Assembly (NCBI GenBank): GCA_016872645.1
Contig: VGZH01000057.1
Location: forward strand, 1-36,643
DNA: 36,643 bases
Direction: 5' to 3'
Source: Planctomycetota bacterium
GTDB lineage: Bacteria > Planctomycetota > Planctomycetia > Planctomycetales > Planctomycetaceae
Shown here piece after piece: positions 1 to 8,048 of this stretch (positions within the stretch are counted from its first letter, which is position 1; every line of letters starts with the position of its first letter). Both the position numbers and the translations under genes were made by a program. A model generated the notes under the pieces. That model made no database searches, had not been told where the DNA came from, and worked only from the letters and a program-made list of their open reading frames with translations.

Positions 1-296
1 GACGGCGGCCTCGGTGACGACAACATCTCCGGCGGGTTGGGTGATGATACGGTCGATGGCGGAGCCGGGAACGACAGCGTGGCCGGCGATGCCGGGAACG
101 ACTCGATGTCCGGCGGCGACGGCAGCGACACGCTCAGCGGTGGCGACGGGAACGATGCCGCGAACGGCGGCGATGGGACGGACTCCATCGACGGCGGCCT
201 CGGTGACGACAACATCTCCGGCGGGTTGGGTGATGATACGGTCGATGGCGGAGCCGGGAACGACAGCGTGGCCGGCGATGCCGGGAACGACTCGAT
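1..296 (+). repeat. Direct repeat inside RTX gene (107 bp exact, 189-bp period)
   Basis: Bases 1-107 recur identically at 190-296, and similarity continues for about 15 bp after a single mismatch. The 189-bp offset equals 63 codons, or seven nonapeptides, so the copy number can change without breaking frame. Exact identity over 107 bp in a coding repeat points to recent duplication or gene conversion. The first copy may extend upstream of the window. Confidence 0.9.
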
Positions 297-708
297 ATCC
301 GGCGGCGACGGCTCGGACAGCGTCAACGGTGGCGATGGAAGCGACTCCATTGATTCCGGAAGTGGGTCCGACACGGTCGATGGCGGTGGCGGCGGGACAG
401 ATCTCATGGCCCCGGAAGCCACCGTGGATCTCACTCCGGACAGTCCAGGCGTTAGTGCGACGTTGACCGCAACGGCGAGTGCCTCTGATGCGGACGGCGG
501 CACGGTGACGTTGACTTACGTCTGGACACTCAACGGTGTGATCGTCAAGACGACTGCCGGTACATCCGCGTTGTCGGACGAATTGGACCTTACCAGCCTG
601 GATACACAGGTGCAGGCAGGTGATGAAGTGGCCGTGGCGGTCACACCAAACGATGGCGTTTTGGACGGCGAGACCAAGTTTGACAGCGTCATCATCATTG
701 AGGGCTAG
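1..708 (+). CDS. RTX-type calcium-binding repeat protein, 3' end only
   Basis: The reading frame is open from base 1, so only the C-terminal 235 residues are visible and the start lies outside the window. The first ~130 residues are glycine/aspartate-rich nonapeptides of the GGxGxDxxx type (for example GGAGNDSVAGDAGND), the hallmark of hemolysin-type RTX repeats that bind calcium in a parallel beta-roll. The last ~95 residues (from TVDLTPDSPG) look like an Ig/PKD- or cadherin-like beta-sandwich, with DADGGTVTLTYVW and a closing NDGVLDGE motif. Proteins of this kind are extracellular or cell-surface, and many leave by type I secretion. No secretion genes are in the window. The repeat DNA contains a perfect 107-bp duplication. 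The exact function and total size cannot be judged from this fragment. Confidence 0.85.
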   Translation, partial: DGGLGDDNISGGLGDDTVDGGAGNDSVAGDAGNDSMSGGDGSDTLSGGDGNDAANGGDGTDSIDGGLGDDNISGGLGDDTVDGGAGNDSVAGDAGNDSISGGDGSDSVNGGDGSDSIDSGSGSDTVDGGGGGTDLMAPEATVDLTPDSPGVSATLTATASASDADGGTVTLTYVWTLNGVIVKTTAGTSALSDELDLTSLDTQVQAGDEVAVAVTPNDGVLDGETKFDSVIIIEG

Positions 709-745
709 CCGTTTCCCGAGTAGCACGCCAGTCATGGCATATCTC

Positions 746-788
746 AATAAACGAAGTCGACGCGCCTCGCGCGTCGGCATCGTTTATT
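746..788 (+). terminator. Hairpin downstream of the RTX gene, possible terminator
   Basis: The arms 746-764 and 770-788 pair over 19 positions with one mismatch and one G-T wobble around a 5-nt loop. The hairpin begins 37 nt after the RTX stop. It lacks a clean U-run, so it may be a transcript-end stabiliser or a small palindromic element instead of a standard intrinsic terminator. I see no other gene between 709 and about 960. Confidence 0.45.
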
Positions 789-960
789 GTCATGACATCC
801 GCTGCGAATTTCCCACGGGACATTTCGGATCGAGATTGTGGCACGCAATTAAGCAACGCCATGACAACTCTCGCTGCGTCCTTCCAGTTCGAGAACATTC
901 AGCGACCGTGGCTGTGCGCCTTGTTCTTGTTCGGCGGAATGTGGCAGACGTATCGGCAGA

Positions 961-1610
961 TCGAGGAACGCATTGACTCGTAGCGTGCCCGAGCAACTCG
1001 CGGGGATCGAGGGGGTGGCCATCGACATGTGGGACGCCTTCGAGAATTCGATCCGCGAACATGTACCCGATGCCGACACGAAGATCGTGTACGACAATTC
1101 CGCATCGTGAAACATCTGAGCGAAAGAGTGGACAAAGTCCGTCGCCAAGAACACAAACAACTCCAGTCGGAAGGGGACGACCGCTTGAAGGGAACGAAGT
1201 ACGACTGGCTGAAGAACCGCGACAAGTTCGACGCTGATTCATGGCGCGAGTTCCAAGCGTTGAAGGCCACGAATCTCAAGACGTCTCGCGTCTGGGCGAT
1301 CAAGCAACAAGCGTTGCCGCTGTGGGATTACCGCTCGGACGCGTGGGCTCGCAAGGATTTCGCCAAGTGGTACTACTGGGCGACTCACAGCCGCCCGCAA
1401 CCGATGATCGACAAAGCGAAGATGCGCAAACGGCGACTCGACAACCTCCTGACCTACGCGAAACACCAAATCACCAACGCCGTGAGCGAAGGCTTGAATA
1501 CCAAAAGCCAATGGATCAAATCCACCGCCCGAGGCTTCCGCAACTTCGACAACTTCACCACCGCCATCTATTTCCACTGCGGAAAACTCGACCTCGAACC
1601 AGGCCACTGA
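961..1610 (+). pseudogene. ISL3-family transposase remnant, 5'-truncated and frameshifted
   Basis: Two consecutive frames together read as the C-terminal half of an ISL3-type DDE transposase. The first, about 961-1100, carries EQLAGIEGVAIDMWDAF and ends at KIVYD. The second, from about 1098 to the stop at 1608-1610, begins FRIVKHLSERVDKVRR. It continues through WAIKQQALPLWDY, the TNAVSEGLN segment that carries the catalytic Glu in this family, and GFRNFDNFTTAIYFHCG. Loss of one base near 1099 explains the frame change, since the family reads D-[KN]-F-H at this point. The N-terminal zinc-finger and HTH part is missing. No terminal inverted repeats were identified. The element is inactive and abuts the small-gene cluster downstream. 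Confidence 0.8.
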
Positions 1611-1653
1611 AAAGCCAGTAGAAGCTCAAGAAGAGGTCGAGGAAGCTCGGCGG

Positions 1654-1857
1654 ATGACGTCAGAACAAAAATTGCTGGCGGGCGAAGACCTGTATCGGTA
1701 TGCCGAGAGGATCACGCTGGCGGGGATCAAGCACGAGAATCCCGGCATCGACAACCAGCGGGCGCTGGAGATTCTTCAAGAGCGATTCGACTTGATCGAG
1801 CGAGCGGAGTTACGATTGGCCGGTCCGGGAGTGTCGTCATGTCGGTTGCCCACCTAA
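1654..1857 (+). CDS. Small hypothetical protein, first of two tandem paralogues
   Basis: The product is 67 residues, mostly charged helix, with the core KLLAGEDLYRYAERITLAG. This aligns with KFLAGEELFYYAASITMAG in the next gene, so the two are tandem paralogues. The segment just upstream of the ATG is in frame and reads EEVEEARR, resembling the EIERDRLRR of the paralogue. This suggests the original N-terminus was lost when the transposase sequence arrived. There is no good ribosome binding site. The stop overlaps the start of the next gene by 19 nt. I do not recognise a function. Confidence 0.5.
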   Translation: MTSEQKLLAGEDLYRYAERITLAGIKHENPGIDNQRALEILQERFDLIERAELRLAGPGVSSCRLPT

Positions 1858-2129
1858 CACCTGCTGAGTCGAGCGATCGCGACGAGATCACTGCGCTCGG
1901 TCGCGAGATCGAGCGTGATCGTTTGCGGCGTGCGAAAGAAGAGCCGCTGGCCTCGAAATTTCTGGCGGGGGAGGAGTTGTTCTATTACGCGGCGAGCATC
2001 ACGATGGCTGGATTTCGGATGCAACACCCGGAAGCCGACGAGCGGCGGGTGCTGGAGATTTGGGAGCAGCGGTTGGAACTAGTGGATCGCATGGACCGAA
2101 AACGAGCGGAGCGACAACGTGCTCAATGA
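1839..2129 (+). CDS. Small hypothetical protein, second tandem paralogue, upstream of a nucleotidyltransferase
   Basis: This 96-residue soluble protein is predicted helical and rich in Arg and Glu. It has a shared core with the preceding gene (AGEELFYYAASITMAG, then RRVLEIWEQRLELVD). It overlaps the preceding gene by 19 nt and the following nucleotidyltransferase remnant by 11 nt, so the three were probably translated as one coupled operon. The partnership may be with the nucleotidyltransferase, as in two-component MNT-type modules, but that is inference from position only. Confidence 0.6.
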   Translation: MSVAHLTPAESSDRDEITALGREIERDRLRRAKEEPLASKFLAGEELFYYAASITMAGFRMQHPEADERRVLEIWEQRLELVDRMDRKRAERQRAQ

Positions 2130-2542
2130 TCCGATCGTGCTGGTGGTGGTCGAAGCCCTGAACGCGGAAAAGATACCGTTTCTGGTGGCCGGCTCGTTGT
2201 CGAGCAATGTTTATGGCGTGCCACGTTCGACTCGTGGCGCCGATTTCGTCATTGAACTTGGCTCAGCCAGCGTCACGTCACTACGAACTCATTTACCGGC
2301 CCATTTCCATCTGGACCCGCGGATTCAATTCGAGTCCGTCACTGCAACATTGCGGAATATCATTCGAGTCGAAGGCTCGACATTCAGAGTTGAGCTGTTT
2401 CGGTTGAGACTTCGACGACCTGCGCAACGTCATCGCGCTCCAGAAGGAATCGCCTGATTGGGATTACATTCATCGCTGGTGTGACGCGCATGGAACTCGC
2501 GACACGTTGGGCGACATTTTCCGCGAGGTTCCGAGTTTTTGA
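2119..2542 (+). pseudogene. Nucleotidyltransferase-fold protein, internally deleted and frameshifted
   Basis: The first ~95 codons resemble an AbiEii/MNT-like nucleotidyltransferase: ALNAEKIPFLVAGSLSSNVYGVPRSTRGADFVIEL, then a segment ending FRVELF. After about 2405 the frame reads nonsense to a stop at 2457. A different frame then gives the expected family C-terminus, DLRNVIALQKESPDWDYIHRWC, up to the stop at 2540-2542. The middle segment found in intact relatives (HD..RFRRR through the helix preceding DLRNVI) is absent, so a deletion of roughly 60 codons plus a frameshift best explains the region. The ATG at 2119 overlaps the upstream gene. Confidence 0.7.
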
Positions 2543-2554
2543 GGATCAATTTTC

Positions 2555-4006
2555 ATGAACCAACGGCAAGACGTTTTAAATCGCCGCATTTTCCTTGGAC
2601 AATCCACGACGGTTGGTGTCGCCGCGTTCTCCGGATTGCTGCAACAACAGCAACCAACTTCGGCCGCTGACGACGTGAAGGCGCGTACCGCGTTGCCCGG
2701 CTTTCCGAATTTTGCTCCGAAGGCGAAACGGATTATTTATCTCTTTCAATCTGGCGCGCCTTCGCAGATGGACCTGTTCGATCCGAAGCCGGAGTTGGAG
2801 AAGCGGCGCGGGGAGGACTTGCCGGATTCGATTCGGCGGGGGCAGCGGTTGACGACGATGACGTCGGGGCAGGCGAAGTTTCCGGTCGCTCCGTCGATCT
2901 TCAAGTTCGCTCAGCATGGGCAGAGCGGGATGTGGATGAGTGACCTGCTGCCGAGCATGTCGAGCATCGCGGATGAGTTCTGCATGATTCGGTCGATCAA
3001 CACTGAAGCGATCAATCACGATCCGGCGATCACGTTCAGCCAGACCGGTTCGCAATTAGCCGGGCGGCCAAGCATCGGGTCTTGGCTGAGCTACGGACTC
3101 GGCAGCGAGAACCAAGATTTGCCAGCGTATGTCGTGCTGACCAGCTTCGGCAGCGGGCGGCCGGACGATCAACCGCTGTACGATCGGCTGTGGAGTTCGG
3201 GTTTTCTGCCGTCGAAGCATCAAGGAGTGAAGTTCCGCAATCGAGGGGACGCGGTGCTGTATCTGTCGAACCCGCCGGGAGTCGATGCGATCGCTCGGCG
3301 CGGGACGCTCGATCGGATCGCGAAGCTCAATCAAAAGCACTTTGAGCAAGTTGGCGATCCAGAGATTCAAACTCGGATCGCGCAGTACGAGATGGCGTTT
3401 CGAATGCAGACCAGCGTGCCGGAATTGCTCGACACGTCGAAGGAGCCAGCGCACGTTCTCGATAGCTACGGCCCGGACGTGAAGCGGCCCGGCAGCTATG
3501 CGGCGAATTGTCTGCTCGCGCGGCGGCTGGCCGAGCGGGACGTGCGGTTCGTGCAACTCTTCCACATGGGCTGGGATCATCACGGCGGCTTACCGGCGGC
3601 GATTCGCGGGCAGTGCAAGGACACCGATCAAGCGACCGCCGCGTTGATCAAAGACCTCAAGCAACGCGGACTGCTCAACGACACGCTGATCGTCTGGGGC
3701 GGCGAGTTCGGCCGCACAATTTATTCACAGGGAGGCATCACCGCCGACAACTACGGCCGCGATCATCACCCGCGCTGCTTTACCGTGCTGCTCGCCGGAG
3801 CCGGTGTGAAGACCGGCACGACGTTCGGCGAGACCGACGATTACTGCTACAACATTACTCGCGACCCGGTCCATGTGCATGATCTCAACGCGACGATCCT
3901 GCACCTGCTGGGGATCGACCACACGCGGCTGACGTATCGCTACCAAGGCCGCGATTTCCGCCTGACCGATATTCACGGCGAAGTCGTGAAGGGTGTGCTG
4001 GCGTGA
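2555..4006 (+). CDS. DUF1501 family secreted protein (sulfatase-like fold)
   Basis: This 483-residue protein opens with a twin-arginine-like leader (NRRIFLGQ near residues 9-16, then a short hydrophobic stretch ending around SAA), so it is probably exported folded by Tat. DUF1501 hallmarks are all present: [58 protein letters not shown] and a C-terminal [14 protein letters not shown]. The family is distantly related to alkaline phosphatase/sulfatase hydrolases, and its substrate is unknown. In Planctomycetota it is usually encoded next to a DUF1549/DUF1553 cytochrome-like partner. No such partner is adjacent here, and the only one in the window is a pseudogene near 14 kb on the other strand. 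The start is 12 nt after the nucleotidyltransferase remnant. Length is normal for the family. Confidence 0.93.
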   Translation: MNQRQDVLNRRIFLGQSTTVGVAAFSGLLQQQQPTSAADDVKARTALPGFPNFAPKAKRIIYLFQSGAPSQMDLFDPKPELEKRRGEDLPDSIRRGQRLTTMTSGQAKFPVAPSIFKFAQHGQSGMWMSDLLPSMSSIADEFCMIRSINTEAINHDPAITFSQTGSQLAGRPSIGSWLSYGLGSENQDLPAYVVLTSFGSGRPDDQPLYDRLWSSGFLPSKHQGVKFRNRGDAVLYLSNPPGVDAIARRGTLDRIAKLNQKHFEQVGDPEIQTRIAQYEMAFRMQTSVPELLDTSKEPAHVLDSYGPDVKRPGSYAANCLLARRLAERDVRFVQLFHMGWDHHGGLPAAIRGQCKDTDQATAALIKDLKQRGLLNDTLIVWGGEFGRTIYSQGGITADNYGRDHHPRCFTVLLAGAGVKTGTTFGETDDYCYNITRDPVHVHDLNATILHLLGIDHTRLTYRYQGRDFRLTDIHGEVVKGVLA

Positions 4007-4018
4007 CCCGTTTGGAGT

Positions 4019-4100
4019 GCGGTGTGTCAGCACCGCTTTGGATCGGAACGCGAATGATCCAAAGGAAGACATGATCCAAAAAGCGGTGCTGACACACCGC
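4019..4100. repeat. 82-bp palindromic element between DUF1501 and SDR genes
   Basis: Arm 4019-4044 and arm 4073-4100 are inverted copies, with 20 bp perfect at the outer end and a 2-base indel further in. They flank a 28-nt centre. Each arm is itself a mini-hairpin (GCGGTG-TGTCAG-CACCGC). The element fills almost the whole gap between the two genes and could act as a bidirectional terminator. Its nested symmetry also fits a mobile MITE/REP-like element. Confidence 0.8.
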
Positions 4101-4119
4101 GTACCAAAGGAAGGCATCT

Positions 4120-4851
4120 ATGAAACTGCAAGGTAAGACGGCGCTCGTCACGGGCGGGGCGACGGGAATTGGGTACGGCATCGCGAAGGCTCTGGCGGCG
4201 GAAGGTTGCCGAGTCGCGATCTCGGGGCGACGCGAAGAAGTGCTCAAGTCGGCGGCGGCGGAATGGACCGGGCAGCCCGCAATGATTTATCGAGCATGCG
4301 ATGTCGCCGACCGAGCGGGGGTTGACGAGCTGTTCGATTGGGCGACGAAGCAGCTTGGACGGATCGACATTCTGGTGAACTCGGCGGGGACGAACATCAA
4401 GAACCGCTCGATGGCCGAGATGCGGCCGGAGCAGTTCGACGAAGTCATGGCCGCGAACTCGACCGGCATCTACAACTGTATGTACGCCGTGCTGCCGCAG
4501 ATGAAGCAGCGACAGGACGGGATCATCATCAACATCTCGTCGATCAGCGGCAAACGAGCGTTCGCGATCGGTGGCATCGCGTATGTTGCGTCGAAGTTCG
4601 CGATGAGCGGCATGAGCGCGGCGATCGCCAACGAGGTCAACAAGAGCGGTGTCCGGGTTACGACGATCTATCCTGGCGAGGTCGATACGCCGATCCTCGA
4701 AAAACGACCGAAGGAAGTCTCCGCCGAGCAGCGTGCTTTAATCCTCAAGCCCGAAGATTTCTCGGACATCGTGGTGGCGATCTGCTGCCTGCCGAAGCGT
4801 GCTCACGTTCCGGAGTTGATCCTCAAGCCGACGCATCAGGACTATCAATAG
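4120..4851 (+). CDS. Short-chain dehydrogenase/reductase (SDR)
   Basis: This is a classical SDR of 243 residues. It has the glycine-rich dinucleotide motif TGGATGIG at residues 11-18, NSAG near residues 87-90, the catalytic Ser in ISSISG (about S141) and YVASK with Y155 and K159. ISGRRE after the second beta-strand, with Arg residues in place of an acidic residue, suggests NADP(H) preference. It therefore catalyses a reversible alcohol/carbonyl oxidoreduction, but the substrate cannot be told from sequence. An AAAGGAAGG tract 5-13 nt before the ATG is a good ribosome binding site. It is separated from DUF1501 by the palindromic element, so co-transcription is doubtful. Confidence 0.92.
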   Translation: MKLQGKTALVTGGATGIGYGIAKALAAEGCRVAISGRREEVLKSAAAEWTGQPAMIYRACDVADRAGVDELFDWATKQLGRIDILVNSAGTNIKNRSMAEMRPEQFDEVMAANSTGIYNCMYAVLPQMKQRQDGIIINISSISGKRAFAIGGIAYVASKFAMSGMSAAIANEVNKSGVRVTTIYPGEVDTPILEKRPKEVSAEQRALILKPEDFSDIVVAICCLPKRAHVPELILKPTHQDYQ

Positions 4852-4952
4852 CCGCGACGTCAGCAGCCGTTTTCGGGCAGATTCCTCGTGGGAAACCGGG
4901 GGGGGCAGGCTTGGATCGGCGGGAAGCCGTCCATAGAATCCCGCACGCCACG

Positions 4953-4983
4953 CAGCCCGGCTGACTCATAAGCAGCCGGGCTG
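4953..4983 (+). terminator. Strong hairpin between the SDR gene and greA
   Basis: Arms 4953-4963 and 4973-4983 form a perfect 11-bp GC-rich stem with a 9-nt loop, followed by TTGGTTT. It lies 101 nt after the SDR stop and 47 nt before greA. It could terminate SDR transcription or act as a greA leader structure. The U-run is weak. Confidence 0.6.
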
Positions 4984-5030
4984 TTGGTTTAGTCAGTTTT
5001 GAGTTGACCGTTTTGAAAGGGCCAGCGGCC

Positions 5031-5504
5031 ATGGAACGCGAGCCGATTTCCGTTGAAGGCTATAACAAGCTCCGCGAAGAAATTCGCCGGATGGAAGAAG
5101 AAGAGATGCCCAAGCTGGCGGTGCTCATCGCCGACGCCCGCGCCGAGGGGGATCTCCGCGAGAACGCTGAGTACCACGGCCAGCGCGAGAACCAGGGGCG
5201 GCTGCAGGCCAAGATCAATCAGCTTAAGACTCGGCTGTCGAACTGCGTGATTGTGGACAAGTCCACTCAGCCCAAAGGGATCGCTGCGTTCGGTTCGGTC
5301 GTCATGCTGAAAGACCTGAGTAACAACAAGAAGGAAGGCTACGAGTTGGTCGGGCCGGGCGAGGAAGACTACGACGCGGACATCATGAAGATTCTGCTCA
5401 GCGGCCCGCTCGGCCAGGCGATTCAAGGGAAGAAAGTCGGCGATGTGGTGGAGTTGTCCACACCTCGCGGCAAGCGAAAGCTGGAAGTCACCGAGGTGAA
5501 GTAG
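5031..5504 (+). CDS. greA: Transcription elongation factor GreA
   Basis: GreA enters the secondary channel of backtracked RNA polymerase and stimulates cleavage of the transcript 3' end. The 157-residue product has the N-terminal coiled coil with the acidic tip region ADARAEGDLRENAEYH, where the two acidic residues of ARAEGDLREN support Mg2+-assisted cleavage. A C-terminal FKBP-like domain follows, with SPLG-like SGPLGQAIQGKKVGD. The length matches the family (about 158). I prefer the ATG at 5031, preceded by GAAAGG 10 nt upstream, over an in-frame TTG at 5004, because GreA proteins begin close to the xxPIT/PIS..G motif. Confidence 0.96.
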   Translation: MEREPISVEGYNKLREEIRRMEEEEMPKLAVLIADARAEGDLRENAEYHGQRENQGRLQAKINQLKTRLSNCVIVDKSTQPKGIAAFGSVVMLKDLSNNKKEGYELVGPGEEDYDADIMKILLSGPLGQAIQGKKVGDVVELSTPRGKRKLEVTEVK

Positions 5505-5558
5505 GGGCTGGGGATTGGGGCCAAGGTTTCGGAAATCTCAAACCGGAGAGTGAGATAT

Positions 5559-6806
5559 ATGCGATGCACGTTAGCGATTGGTCTTTTGGGATTCATGGTG
5601 GCGAGTGTCTCGGCTGGCGACTGGGCTGAGTTTCGTGGCCCGACGGGGCAGGGGCATGCGACGGCATCCAAGCTGCCGACGCAATGGTCCTCCTCCAAGA
5701 ACGTCGCCTGGAAGACGAGCATCGCGGGTCTCGGCTGGTCGTCGCCGATCGTGGTGGGCGATCGCATCTATTTGACGACCGCTGTGCCAACTGGTGACGG
5801 CGAGAAAAAAGATCAGTCGTTGCGAACGATCTGCCTCAACGCGGCAACTGGGAAATCCGTGTGGGACAAAGAAATCTTCTTGCAGGACGGCAAGACGGCG
5901 AAACCGATTCACTCCAAAAATAGCCATGCGAGTCCGACGCCGATTTCCGACGGCAAACACCTCTTTGTGCATTTTGGAGCACAAGGAACCGCCTGCCTGA
6001 CACTCGATGGTGCGGCTGTCTGGCAGAACCGCGAGTTCCAGTACGAGATGCGGCACGGCAACGGCGGTTCGCCCATTTTGGTCGATAACCTGCTGGTCTT
6101 TTCCTGTGACGGCTTGGACAAGATGTTCGTCGTCGCGCTCGACAAGTCGACGGGCAAGGTCCGTTGGCAGACCGCTCGCGAACACAAGAACGGCAACAAG
6201 TTTTCGTTTGGCACACCGCTGCTGATCGAGGTCAACGGTGAGAAACAAATCGTTGCTCCCGGCACGTTTCACGTCGCTGCCTATCGACCGAAGGACGGCA
6301 GTGAAGTCTGGCGAGTCGATTACGGGCTGGGCTACTCGGTCATCCCGCGTCCGGTGTTCGGTCACGGCTTGATCTTCCTGAGTTCCGGCTACGACACGCC
6401 GGTGCTGATGGCGATCAAGCCGGATGGAACAGGAAACGTTACTGAGACGCACGTCGCCTGGAAGACGAACAAGTCCGCGCCGCACACTCCGTCACCGCTG
6501 TTGGTCGGCGATCAGTTGTATGTCGTCAGTGATGGGGGCATCGCGACCTGCTTCAATGCGGTCAGTGGCGAGCAAATTTGGCAGAAGCGGATTGGCGGCA
6601 ACTTCTCCGCATCGCCGCTGTTCGCCGACGGCAAGATTTATTTGCAGAGCGAGCAAGGAGACGGCATCGTCTTGCAGCCGGGGTCCGAGTACGTCGAATT
6701 GGCGAAAAACGAACTGGCGCCTCGCACGTTCGCGTCGTACGCGGTGGCCGACGGGGCGTTGCTGATACGGACTGAAACGCAGCTCTACCGGATTCAGCAA
6801 CCGTGA
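5559..6806 (+). CDS. Secreted PQQ-type beta-propeller repeat protein
   Basis: The 415-residue product starts with a Sec signal peptide (MRCTLAIGLLGFMVASVSAGD, cleavage probably after SAG). Successive propeller blades follow, with repeats of the form W.T...G.SSPIV.GDRIYLTT, GSPILVDNLLVFSCDG, TPSPLLVGDQLYVVSDGG and ASPLFADGKIYLQSE. The opening DWAEFRGPTGQG motif is typical of planctomycete PQQ-like proteins. These are thought to be periplasmic or extracellular, but no quinone ligands can be assigned, so an enzyme function is not claimed. ATG 5559 is preferred over GTG 5550 because GGAG lies at 5545-5548, giving normal spacing to the ATG. Confidence 0.9.
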   Translation: MRCTLAIGLLGFMVASVSAGDWAEFRGPTGQGHATASKLPTQWSSSKNVAWKTSIAGLGWSSPIVVGDRIYLTTAVPTGDGEKKDQSLRTICLNAATGKSVWDKEIFLQDGKTAKPIHSKNSHASPTPISDGKHLFVHFGAQGTACLTLDGAAVWQNREFQYEMRHGNGGSPILVDNLLVFSCDGLDKMFVVALDKSTGKVRWQTAREHKNGNKFSFGTPLLIEVNGEKQIVAPGTFHVAAYRPKDGSEVWRVDYGLGYSVIPRPVFGHGLIFLSSGYDTPVLMAIKPDGTGNVTETHVAWKTNKSAPHTPSPLLVGDQLYVVSDGGIATCFNAVSGEQIWQKRIGGNFSASPLFADGKIYLQSEQGDGIVLQPGSEYVELAKNELAPRTFASYAVADGALLIRTETQLYRIQQP

Positions 6807-6825
6807 TGCACGCGAGCCGCGTACG

Positions 6826-7758
6826 CTACGACGCTTCGCGGAAGCGAAGTTGCGCCCGTTCCAGCGTGACCTGCGTGTTGGCAGGGACGCTTTTCATGAT
6901 CGCGCAACTTGAGCCGATGACCGACTTCTTGCCGATCACGGTGTCACCACCAAGGACCGTCGCGTTCGCGTAAATCACGACACCCTCTTCGATGGTTGGA
7001 TGTCGTTTTGCGCCACGGATGATGTTGCCGTTCTCGTCCTTCGGGAAGCTGAGCGCGCCGAGGGTGACTCCCTGGTAGAGCTTCACGTTGCTTTCGATCA
7101 CGGTCGTTTCGCCGATGACGACGCCGGTGCCGTGGTCGATGAAGAATGACGGGCCGATCTGAGCTCCTGGATGGATGTCGATGCCGGTGCGACTGTGCGA
7201 CCATTCGGACATGATCCGGGGAATGAACGGGACTTGTAGGCGGTACAGCTCGTGCGCGATGCGATGCACGGTAATCGCTTCGAGTCCGGGGTAGCAGAAG
7301 ATGATCTCGTCGAGGTTTTTCGCAGCGGGATCACCGTCGAAAGCGGCTTGAACATCGGCGGCCAGTGTTCGGCGCATCTCTGGCAGCGATTCGAGAAAGC
7401 TGAACGCTCGGGCCTGACCTGGTGTCAGAAAGTCGATCGCGGAACCGTCCGCATCGACGGGTGGGCTGACGCGGGATTCGTGCTCGAGCGCGCGGGCAAT
7501 TTGCTCGGACAGCGAGTCGTAGATGCCGTCGATGAGATCGCCGGTGTGGTACACGACGTTGCCAAGGTGCAAGTTCTGGCGCCGGCGATATCCGGGATAC
7601 AGCACCTCGGTCAGATCAAACAGGATCTGCACGATCGCTTCGCGGCTGGGTAAAGCCGTGTGCCCCAGATGATTGATCGAGCCGATTTGCTGGTACGTCT
7701 CGACGATCTGATTCGTCAGATCGGGAAGGCGAGTTTTGAACGAGGTATTGCTGGACAT
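6826..7758 (-). CDS. cysE: Serine O-acetyltransferase (EpsC/CysE type)
   Basis: It transfers an acetyl group from acetyl-CoA to L-serine, the first committed step of cysteine synthesis. The N-terminal helical domain is followed by [20 protein letters not shown] left-handed beta-helix of hexapeptide repeats follows ([62 protein letters not shown]). The catalytic His is in IDHGTG. I choose the ATG at 7758 (310 residues) because AGGAG lies 7 nt upstream. An in-frame start at 7875 would add 39 residues without family support. Its 3' end converges with the beta-propeller gene, leaving 19 nt between stops. Confidence 0.95.
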   Translation of the reverse strand: MSSNTSFKTRLPDLTNQIVETYQQIGSINHLGHTALPSREAIVQILFDLTEVLYPGYRRRQNLHLGNVVYHTGDLIDGIYDSLSEQIARALEHESRVSPPVDADGSAIDFLTPGQARAFSFLESLPEMRRTLAADVQAAFDGDPAAKNLDEIIFCYPGLEAITVHRIAHELYRLQVPFIPRIMSEWSHSRTGIDIHPGAQIGPSFFIDHGTGVVIGETTVIESNVKLYQGVTLGALSFPKDENGNIIRGAKRHPTIEEGVVIYANATVLGGDTVIGKKSVIGSSCAIMKSVPANTQVTLERAQLRFREAS

Positions 7759-7927
7759 CGGGCGGCTCCTACGTACGGGCTGGCCGACGCGAGACAGGGT
7801 CTTCGGCACGGACAGCGGAGCGTCTGACAATAAATCCGGAACGAACAAACGAAGTGCGGCGTTCACGGCAGACACCTACAGCAGATTCTAGAGAAGCGAA
7901 GGGGAACAGTCAGCCTAAAAAGGCGGA

Positions 7928-8039
7928 GGTACTTCGCCAGCATCGGCCGGAGAACTGGCATGCGATGAGCGATTCCGAACTTCGGCATGTCCGGCAAAGC
8001 TGCGAACCTTTGCCGCTTCGGAAGGCCCGGCGAGGTACC
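7928..8039. other. Inverted-repeat-rich intergenic segment between cysE and the TPR gene
   Basis: The ~290-bp gap 7759-8048 holds no convincing gene. Its outer part is bracketed by an 11-bp inverted repeat (7928-7938 and 8029-8039, one mismatch). Inside is a 7-bp hairpin (7993-7999 and 8008-8014). It could be the transcript end of the TPR gene and/or a decayed palindromic element. There is no U-run on either strand. Confidence 0.4.
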
Positions 8040-8048
8040 ATTAGCGAG

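Noticed and set aside
1-400. Periodic repeats considered as a CRISPR array
   Set aside because: The repeats are contiguous coding nonapeptides with no unique spacers.
5571-6485. Minus-strand frame opposite the beta-propeller gene
   Set aside because: No ribosome binding site or domain. The plus-strand frame has a signal peptide and propeller repeats.
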